From positions 1-5,149 of the forward strand of contig JAPPKV010000384.1 of the NCBI GenBank assembly GCA_028819775.1: a stretch of 5,149 nucleotides of DNA, written 5' to 3'. The stretch comes from Gammaproteobacteria bacterium (lineage in GTDB: Bacteria; Pseudomonadota; Gammaproteobacteria; Pseudomonadales; Azotimanducaceae_A). The translations under genes and the position numbers were made by a program. Within the stretch, counting starts at the first letter, position 1. Each line of letters starts with the position of its first letter. The notes under the pieces are model-generated. The model had not been told where the DNA came from, ran no database searches, and worked only from the letters and a program-made list of their open reading frames with translations. Shown piece after piece: positions 1 to 4,653 of the stretch.

Positions 1-2
1 TG

Positions 3-179
3 CTGATCTGGGGCAACCAGGATTCGGCGATCGGTCGCCCCGGCGTCACCGCCACCCCGCCGTTGATGGAAGGTCCCTATCGTCTGGTGGAATTGGACGT
101 CGGGCATTGGCTGATCCAGGAAGCCGAGGCCGACGTGCTCCGCGAGACGTTGGCACACATCCAGCAGTTCGGCGATTAA
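3..179 (+). CDS. Alpha/beta hydrolase, C-terminal fragment (5' end outside window)
   Basis: The reading frame is open from the left edge to a TAA at 177-179 and gives the last 58 residues of a protein. The visible part looks like the end of an alpha/beta-hydrolase fold enzyme of the epoxide hydrolase / haloalkane dehalogenase / lipase-like type. LIWGNQDSAI matches the W-G-x-x-D strand that carries the catalytic acid (Asp at 21-23). LDVGHWLIQEAEADV matches the G-H-W/F block with the catalytic His (105-107), followed by the usual final helix. The nucleophile elbow and lid lie outside the window, so the substrate cannot be inferred. The gene ends 8 nt before a small hairpin and converges on the esterase gene. 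The family call is fairly secure; the exact enzyme class is unknown. Confidence 0.8.
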   Translation: MIWGNQDSAIGRPGVTATPPLMEGPYRLVELDVGHWLIQEAEADVLRETLAHIQQFGD

Positions 180-186
180 TCACCGC

Positions 187-207
187 GGGACGCCACAAGG
201 GCGTCCC
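187..207. terminator. 8-bp hairpin in a convergent gene gap, possible bidirectional terminator
   Basis: The arm gggacgcc (187-194) and the arm ggcgtccc (200-207) pair perfectly around a 5-nt loop, acaag. The hairpin starts 8 nt after the TAA of the upstream hydrolase and lies 47 nt beyond the stop of the minus-strand esterase, where a shared terminator would be expected. Neither strand has a clear U-tract after the stem, so intrinsic termination is only plausible. The rest of the 74-bp gap shows nothing else convincing. Confidence 0.45.
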
Positions 208-253
208 CTACGATCGTCTCGCATTGCCCGTGCAGGTTTGGACGGCGTGTCGG

Positions 254-1492
254 TCAGTCGCCCCGGCCCGCTCGCCGGCGGCCTTTCACCGAGTAGTCGA
301 GCGGCTTGTCTTCGCTACCCACCGCACCTTCGAAGGTATCGCCGGTCACCCGCAGCCAGGCCGCCATCCTGCCTGTCCACTCGACGTCCTTCCAATCCCC
401 GTCCTTGGACGAAACCCACTCGGGTACCGGCTCGACGTACTTGTAGATCAGTGCGCCACCGTCGTAGTCGACGACCGACGCTTGGATCTCGCCGTCCTGC
501 TCGTCGTTGATCGTCGCGGCTAGCGCGCCGTCGTCCGCGGTGATAGTCAACACGCTGTTGCGGTCCTTGCCGAGAACCTTGGTCACGACATCCCATTCAC
601 CGACCACCGCATCGAGGGAAGGGGCGTCGTCTGCACCTTTCACGCCAGGATAGTCGCGCCAGATCCAGCGCATCGTGTCCGGGAAGATCGCGCCACCGTG
701 GACCAGGTCGTGCCCGCCGTCGCCGATCTCGACGCGGTGGTCGTAGCGGGCGAACATCAGCGCCGAAGCCATGTTGAGATTCGCAAGCGTCCAGCTACCT
801 TCGGTGAGGTTGAGGTCGTTCATCCCACCCTGGATGAAGACGCGGATCGGCTTAGGTTCGTCGCGGGTCTTGCGAATGAGATAGGGATACTCGGAACCGC
901 CACGAAGCCGGGTGTAGCTACCGATTTGGCTGACGACCTTGCTGAAGGCATCCGGTCGGTGCCAGGCGGCGGTGAAGGCGGCCAGGCCGCCGTCGCTCAT
1001 GCCGCAGATCGCCCGTCCCTGTGCGTCGTCAACGAGGCTGTAGTCCTTGCCCACCTCGGGGAGGATCTCCTCCAGCAGGAACCGCGCATAGGTGTCGTCG
1101 ATCGGAACGTACTGGGCGCTGCGCTGGTCGAAGCCCTCCTCCCGCCTGCCCGGGTTGATGAATACGCCGATGGTCACGGGCATCTCGCCCTTGTGGATCA
1201 GGTTGTCGAACACCGTCGGTGCCCTTACGGATCGTTCTAGAGTGACGTAGGCCTGGCCGTCCTGGAACACCATCACGGCTGCGGGCTCGGCGTGGGTGTA
1301 TTGCGCGGGAACATAGACCCAGTAGTCGTGCGTCGTTCCGGGATAGATCCGGCTGCCTTCCCAGACGTGCTCGGTCACCGTGCCCTTGGGCACACCCTCT
1401 TGCGGTAGTGAATCAACGCCCAACACGTACCCTGCTCCTTTAGCCCACGTCGCAATAGCCAGCGACGCCACTGTCATCATTAAGGCCCGCAT
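254..1492 (-). CDS. Secreted esterase-D / enterochelin-esterase-like serine hydrolase with C-terminal beta-rich domain
   Basis: The 412-residue protein belongs to the putative esterase family PF00756 (alpha/beta hydrolase fold). With the ATG at 1492-1490 as start, residues 1-21 form a signal peptide (MRALMMTVASLAIATWAKGA), so export to the periplasm or cell surface is likely. The family block DYWVYVPAQY ... VMVFQDGQAYV comes next. The nucleophile elbow is G-M-S-D-G-G with Ser166; Asp226 (GGMNDLN) and His261 (DGGHDLVHGG) complete the expected triad. Segments such as PVTIGVFINPG, AAFTAAWHRPDAFSKVV and MRWIWRDYP are typical of the subgroup found in Planctomycetes-like bacteria. Residues about 290-405 form a separate, strand-rich domain (GEWDVVTKV ... 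LTITADDGALAATI ... YSVKGRRR) resembling lipocalin-like accessory barrels. The frame stays open upstream to a GTG at 1561, but the signal peptide and an SD-like site favour 1492. It is divergent from the GH32 gene. Candidate substrates are carboxyl esters on sugars, siderophores or polymers; none can be chosen. Confidence 0.88.
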   Translation of the reverse strand: MRALMMTVASLAIATWAKGAGYVLGVDSLPQEGVPKGTVTEHVWEGSRIYPGTTHDYWVYVPAQYTHAEPAAVMVFQDGQAYVTLERSVRAPTVFDNLIHKGEMPVTIGVFINPGRREEGFDQRSAQYVPIDDTYARFLLEEILPEVGKDYSLVDDAQGRAICGMSDGGLAAFTAAWHRPDAFSKVVSQIGSYTRLRGGSEYPYLIRKTRDEPKPIRVFIQGGMNDLNLTEGSWTLANLNMASALMFARYDHRVEIGDGGHDLVHGGAIFPDTMRWIWRDYPGVKGADDAPSLDAVVGEWDVVTKVLGKDRNSVLTITADDGALAATINDEQDGEIQASVVDYDGGALIYKYVEPVPEWVSSKDGDWKDVEWTGRMAAWLRVTGDTFEGAVGSEDKPLDYSVKGRRRAGRGD

Positions 1493-1605
1493 GTTCCCCT
1501 CATCGAGTCCATGGCTCAACGAACGCAAAAACGCTCTGGTTTGTTGCTGCGACGTTAACACGCCACTTGTAGAGTGTGCGGCGCGTATGAATTCGGGGTT
1601 GCGAG
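1493..1605. promoter_or_regulatory. Divergent intergenic control region between esterase and GH32 genes
   Basis: This 113-bp stretch separates two start codons facing away from each other, so both promoters should lie within it or overlap the coding ends. It is less GC-rich than the flanking genes and contains an A-tract (near 1526-1531) and a GTTAAC palindrome (1554-1559). I found no convincing pair of -35/-10 boxes on either strand and no clear operator repeat. The regulatory call rests on gene orientation only. Confidence 0.4.
1496..1501 (-). promoter_or_regulatory. Ribosome binding site deciding the esterase start
   Basis: On the minus strand GAGGGG precedes the ATG at 1492-1490, with the GAGG core 5 nt before the start codon. 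This is the best Shine-Dalgarno-like match in the window. It supports starting the exported esterase here rather than at the GTG 69 nt upstream, because the peptide from this ATG begins directly with a signal sequence. Confidence 0.6.
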
Positions 1606-3393
1606 ATGGGCGCCAGTAGGGAGTCGTCTTCAGGCGAGCGTGTCGAGGAAGCGGTGTTGGCCGCCGTCGAGAACTACAACGCTGCGATCAAAGACAGGGA
1701 TGCCGAGAGCCAGGCGGCTTTCTTCGCGGAGACCTATACCGGCAGCGGAGGCATGACCAAGGCCGTGTTGCTGGACTATCTCACCGACGAGATCGAGCAC
1801 GGGCGCGACGTGGCGAAGCGGTTTGTGCTGGACGACGCCAAGGTGATCGTGGACGAGGACACGGCGATCATCGACCCGGCGACCCTGCGGTCGCCGACGG
1901 GCGGCGGCGCGTTCGAGATCCGCATGAAGCGGGAAGCGGACGGCGTCTGGCGATGCGAATCCCTGTCCGGATCCCGATCCGGCAACGAGACGGCCGAGAG
2001 CGCCCGCAGCCTGCGGGAGCGCATCCTCAGCGACCCGGCCCGGCCCGGCTACCACTTCGTAGTTCCGGAAGGCGTCGGGATGCCCTTCGACCCGAATGGG
2101 GCCATATACTGGAAGGGTCGCTACCACCTGTTCTACATCTTCCAGGACACGCGGTTGGGGAGGAAAGCCGACCACTGGGGCCACGTGTCCAGCACCGATC
2201 TGTTCCACTGGGTTCACCATCCCACCCGCCTGCTCGATGGCATGTACAGCGGCAACTGCTTCATCAACGCCGACGGGGTGCCAACGATCTGCTACCACCA
2301 GAAGGGTCAGGGAAACGCCTTGGCGGTGGCCCTAGACGATGACCTTAACGAGTGGCGGAAGCTCGAATCGAATCCCATCACGCCGAAGACCGAAGAGGGC
2401 GACCCGCACCACGGCAGGTACAAGTCATGGGATCCGTTCGGCTGGCTGGAAGGCGACACCTACTACGCGATCTTCGGCGGCGGGCGCCCGGGCGTCGCGA
2501 AGTCGCCTACCCTCGGCGGCGATTGGCGCTATGTCGGGGATTTGTTCGCGCATGGAGTCGAAGGCGTATCGCTTGACGAGGACGTGTCATGCGCCGATCT
2601 GTTCGCCCTGGGCGACAAGGACGTTCTCCTGTGCATCAGCCACCGCCTTGGCTGCCGCTACTACGTGGGTGTCTGGAAGGACGAACAGTTCCACCCCGAG
2701 TCCCACGCGCAGATGAGCTGGGTCGACAACTCGTTCTTCGCGCCGGAGAGCCTCGTTGACGACAAGGGCCGCCGGATCATGTGGGCCTGGATCATGGATG
2801 GGCCGCAATTCGGCGTACGTTTTCAGCATGGCTGGTCCGGAACCCTGAGTCTGCCGCGCGTTCTGTCCCTCGGGGATGATGGCCACCTCCGGATTGATGT
2901 TCCCGACGAGATCGAGGCCCTGCGCCAGGAGGCCTTCAGGAAGACGGCCTTCGAATTGTCGGCCGATACCGACGTGACCATCGACGGCGTCGGCGGCAAC
3001 AGCCTCGAGCTCTGTGTCGAGATGGAAGGCAGCGAGGACGCGGTATGCGGCGTCAAGGTCTGCGTTTCCCCCGACGCGCAGGAGGAGACGTCGATTTTCT
3101 ACGACGCCCGGGAGCAACTGTTGAAGGTCGACACCATGAGGTCAGGACCACTTGATACGCCCAAGGCGGTCGAGGCGGGGCCGCTCACGCTGATGCAAGG
3201 CGAGCGGTTGAAGCTCCGCGTCTTCGTTGACCGGTCCGTGGTCGAGGTATTCGCGAACAGCCGCCAGGCCGTTGCGCGGCGGATCTACCCGGCGCGAGCC
3301 GATAGCGTTGGTGTCCGCCTCTTCTCAAGGGGTGCGCAAGCCCATGTGCATTCGTTTGAGGCCTGGGAGATTGCTCCCTCCAACGTCGCCTAG
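1606..3393 (+). CDS. NTF2-like domain fused to a divergent GH32-family glycoside hydrolase
   Basis: The 595-residue protein has no signal peptide. Residues about 12-120 look like an NTF2-like DUF4440/SnoaL cone (EEAVLAAVENYNAAIKDRDA ... VIVDEDTAII ... ADGVWRCES). Residues about 148-430 match the GH32 beta-propeller: MPFDPNGAIYWKGRYHLFY carries the nucleophile Asp162, and WGHVSSTDLFHW, SWDPFGWLEGDTYY with Asp276, VSCADLFALGDKDVLL and GWSGTLSLPRVLSL follow in family order. Residues about 440-590 form the C-terminal beta-sandwich with the hallmark LRVFVDRSVVEVFAN. GH32 enzymes cleave beta-fructofuranosides with retention. Here the EC motif reads S-C (Ser328) and the R-D-P motif reads W-D-P, so canonical invertase or levanase activity is uncertain. 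It may use another acid, act on another sugar, or be inactive. The ATG has only a weak purine-rich leader; GTG codons at 1642 and 1654 are alternative starts that keep all domains. It is divergent from the esterase and 122 bp upstream of a PhyH gene on the same strand. Confidence 0.88.
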   Translation: MGASRESSSGERVEEAVLAAVENYNAAIKDRDAESQAAFFAETYTGSGGMTKAVLLDYLTDEIEHGRDVAKRFVLDDAKVIVDEDTAIIDPATLRSPTGGGAFEIRMKREADGVWRCESLSGSRSGNETAESARSLRERILSDPARPGYHFVVPEGVGMPFDPNGAIYWKGRYHLFYIFQDTRLGRKADHWGHVSSTDLFHWVHHPTRLLDGMYSGNCFINADGVPTICYHQKGQGNALAVALDDDLNEWRKLESNPITPKTEEGDPHHGRYKSWDPFGWLEGDTYYAIFGGGRPGVAKSPTLGGDWRYVGDLFAHGVEGVSLDEDVSCADLFALGDKDVLLCISHRLGCRYYVGVWKDEQFHPESHAQMSWVDNSFFAPESLVDDKGRRIMWAWIMDGPQFGVRFQHGWSGTLSLPRVLSLGDDGHLRIDVPDEIEALRQEAFRKTAFELSADTDVTIDGVGGNSLELCVEMEGSEDAVCGVKVCVSPDAQEETSIFYDAREQLLKVDTMRSGPLDTPKAVEAGPLTLMQGERLKLRVFVDRSVVEVFANSRQAVARRIYPARADSVGVRLFSRGAQAHVHSFEAWEIAPSNVA

Positions 3394-3423
3394 GAGCTTG
3401 GGTCCGTAGGTGACGGGCCGAAA

Positions 3424-3519
3424 ATGGGAAGTGTCCACATCACCCCGTGCGCCGTCCGGTTGATTGTGGCGGCGAGTTCAAACACGATTAAGGCGAACCG
3501 TTACGACGCTTGCCCATGA
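3424..3519 (+). CDS. Possible 31-residue leader ORF overlapping the PhyH start
   Basis: An ATG at 3424 opens a frame of 31 codons, beginning MGSVHITPCAVRLIVAAS, that stops at TGA 3517-3519. That TGA overlaps the ATG of the following PhyH gene in the arrangement ATGA. The PhyH gene has no good Shine-Dalgarno site of its own, so translational coupling through this ORF is possible. Against it, the ORF has no ribosome binding site, resembles no family I know, and an ORF this short arises easily by chance. Low confidence. Confidence 0.15.
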   Translation: MGSVHITPCAVRLIVAASSNTIKANRYDACP

Positions 3520-4445
3520 ACGACGAAGAGAAATACCTGTTCGACCTGCGAGGCTACCTCCACGTCAAGAACGTGCTGACGCCGGCGCAGGTGGCCGACC
3601 TTTCCGATCGACTCGAAGAGCGGCGCTCGCTCGGGGCAAAGCGCTCGCCCGGGAGAAAAGAGCAATACGGGTCTGACCGAACCCGATATCCGGAGGGGGA
3701 ATCCGCGGCCTTCTCGGCCAAATCGCTAATCGAGTGGGGTGGTACCTATATCGATCTGATCGACCTGCCCCGCATTGCACCGTATCTCGAGGCCCTGCTC
3801 GGTTCGAAATACCGACTCGACCACGACTACATCAAGATCGACAACGCGGCCAGTCAATTCAAGCAGCTCTACCTGCACGGCGGGGGTCAAGGTGCCGGCG
3901 GGCCAAGGGACCGTGTCGGCCCATCGGACGGCGGTCAGTGCTACTACCGCTACAACAACGGCAGGATCTACAACGGCCTGGTTGCGGTTGCGTTCGAACT
4001 GAACACCGTGCAACCGGGCGATGGCGGATTCGCCTGCGTACCCGGCAGCCACAAGGTGAACTTCCCGCTCCCGGCGGACTGGCGGACCAGCATGACCCAG
4101 GAGGATATGCCGGAATGCGTGGATAGGGTGTCGGCCGAGGCCGGCGATGCGATCATCTTCACCGAGGCCTGCGCCCACGGCACGGTGCCCTGGAAGGGGA
4201 ACCGCGAGCGGCGCACGATCTTCTACAAGTACTGTCCCCACGCGGTGGCCTGGAGTCCCTGCTACTACAACGCGAACCGCTACGGGGAACTGAGCGACAA
4301 CCAACGCGACATACTGATGCCGCCGAGCGCGTACGGGCCCCACGAACATACCCGTCCGATCTGGGAAAGGGTTCAGGCGGACCAGGCCGAACTGCAGCGA
4401 CTGCGCGAAGAGACGACCGCCTCAGAAGGAACCGCGCGAGCGTAG
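3516..4445 (+). CDS. Phytanoyl-CoA dioxygenase (PhyH) family protein with H-x-G in place of H-x-D
   Basis: The 309-residue protein has the PhyH-family double-stranded beta-helix layout of Fe(II)/2-oxoglutarate oxygenases and no signal peptide, so it is probably cytoplasmic. The N-terminal FDLRGYLHVKNVLTPAQVADL is typical. LDHDYIKIDN leads to QLYLHGGG, where the first iron His is His121 but the residue expected to be Asp is Gly123. GDGGFACVPGSHKVNFPLP is the hallmark core block. EAGDAIIFTEACAHGTVPW supplies the distal His221, and RRTIFYKYCPH supplies the likely 2-oxoglutarate-binding Arg (232 or 233). A Gly-rich insert lies at 124-140. Members hydroxylate or otherwise oxidise small molecules; the substrate is unknown. 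I chose ATG 3516 over TTG 3510 because both give the same fold and ATG is the commoner codon; neither has a good Shine-Dalgarno site. It follows the GH32 gene by 122 bp and converges on another PhyH gene. The last residues and the stop overlap a small repeat. Confidence 0.87.
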   Translation: MNDEEKYLFDLRGYLHVKNVLTPAQVADLSDRLEERRSLGAKRSPGRKEQYGSDRTRYPEGESAAFSAKSLIEWGGTYIDLIDLPRIAPYLEALLGSKYRLDHDYIKIDNAASQFKQLYLHGGGQGAGGPRDRVGPSDGGQCYYRYNNGRIYNGLVAVAFELNTVQPGDGGFACVPGSHKVNFPLPADWRTSMTQEDMPECVDRVSAEAGDAIIFTEACAHGTVPWKGNRERRTIFYKYCPHAVAWSPCYYNANRYGELSDNQRDILMPPSAYGPHEHTRPIWERVQADQAELQRLREETTASEGTARA

Positions 4446-4453
4446 CGAACGGG

Positions 4454-4509
4454 CCGAGGAGTCCGCACCGTAGCGGCACGAAGTTCCGCTGTAGGTGCGG
4501 AGTCCTCGG
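4454..4509. repeat. Long imperfect inverted repeat, possible terminator or palindromic element
   Basis: Arms at 4454-4469 (ccgaggagtccgcacc) and 4494-4509 (ggtgcggagtcctcgg) pair at 15 of 16 positions, with one central G-G mismatch. Inside them gtagcgg (4470-4476) pairs with ccgctgt (4486-4492), two of these being G-T wobbles, leaving a one-base bulge (4493) and the 9-nt loop cacgaagtt. The whole 56-nt unit can fold into a stem of about 22 pairs starting 8 nt after the PhyH stop. No T-run follows on either strand. It could act as a transcription end or mRNA stabiliser, or be a copy of a dispersed palindromic repeat. Confidence 0.7.
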
Positions 4510-4536
4510 GCGGTGGGGGCTGGGGCCAGACGGCGA

Positions 4537-4557
4537 GGGCGCGCCCACGCGGGCGCG
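4537..4557. repeat. GC-rich palindrome and 7-bp hairpin
   Basis: The 10-bp perfect palindrome gggcgcgccc lies at 4537-4546. Its right half, cgcgccc (4540-4546), also pairs with gggcgcg (4551-4557) around the loop acgc, so two alternative structures are possible. The same 10-bp palindrome recurs at 4623-4632. No function is evident beyond possible participation in transcription termination between the convergent genes. Confidence 0.5.
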
Positions 4558-4574
4558 TTCGAGCCGTTTGGCGG

Positions 4575-4608
4575 CGTTGTCCCGTCCCGTTTCCGGGCAA
4601 CGACAACG
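4575..4608. repeat. Nested inverted repeat in convergent spacer
   Basis: The outer arms cgttgtc (4575-4581) and gacaacg (4602-4608) are perfect reverse complements. Inside, cccg (4586-4589) pairs with cggg (4594-4597) around tttc. An alternative pairing uses cgttg (4575-4579) with caacg (4598-4602) plus cccg (4581-4584) with cggg. It is the least GC-rich part of the spacer and is one of four adjacent palindromic units. Confidence 0.45.
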
Positions 4609-4616
4609 TCCGGCGC

Positions 4617-4653
4617 GGGCGGGGGCGCGCCCTTCGGCGCGATAGCCCCGCCC
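4617..4653 (-). terminator. GC-rich hairpin abutting the minus-strand PhyH stop, possible terminator
   Basis: The arms gggcgggg (4617-4624) and ccccgccc (4646-4653) pair perfectly, with a short inner gcgc/gcgc pairing (4627-4630 with 4637-4640). Read on the minus strand, the stem begins at the base immediately after the TAG of the second PhyH gene. That position suits a transcription end, but no U-tract follows. From memory, not checked, it also resembles the GTAGGGGCG-type intergenic palindromes seen in some bacterial genomes. Confidence 0.45.

Noticed and set aside
107..523. Plus-strand open frame of 138 codons across the esterase 3' end
   Set aside because: It is antisense to a well-recognised coding region and its first part is out of frame with the hydrolase end; Arg/Pro-rich translation with no family resemblance.
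1493..1561. N-terminal extension of the esterase from a GTG at 1561
   Set aside because: The extra 23 residues would sit in front of a clear signal peptide, whereas the ATG at 1492 has an SD-like site.
1630..2298. Minus-strand open frame of 222 codons inside the GH32 gene
   Set aside because: It mirrors the codon bias of the plus-strand gene, and the translation shows no recognisable motif.
2587..3117. Minus-strand open frame of 176 codons inside the GH32 gene
   Set aside because: Antisense shadow of the conserved GH32 region, with no start signal or motif.
3460..3488. Promoter-like pair ttgatt ... cacgat 17 nt apart before the PhyH gene
   Set aside because: Only four and three of six bases match the sigma-70 boxes; this is expected by chance and cannot be supported.
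3510..3515. TTG as the start of the first PhyH gene
   Set aside because: It adds only two residues, and the ATG at 3516 is the commoner start codon; no ribosome binding site distinguishes them, so ATG is preferred.
3726..4349. Minus-strand open frame of 207 codons inside the first PhyH gene
   Set aside because: Antisense to strongly conserved PhyH motifs; typical of high-GC shadow frames.
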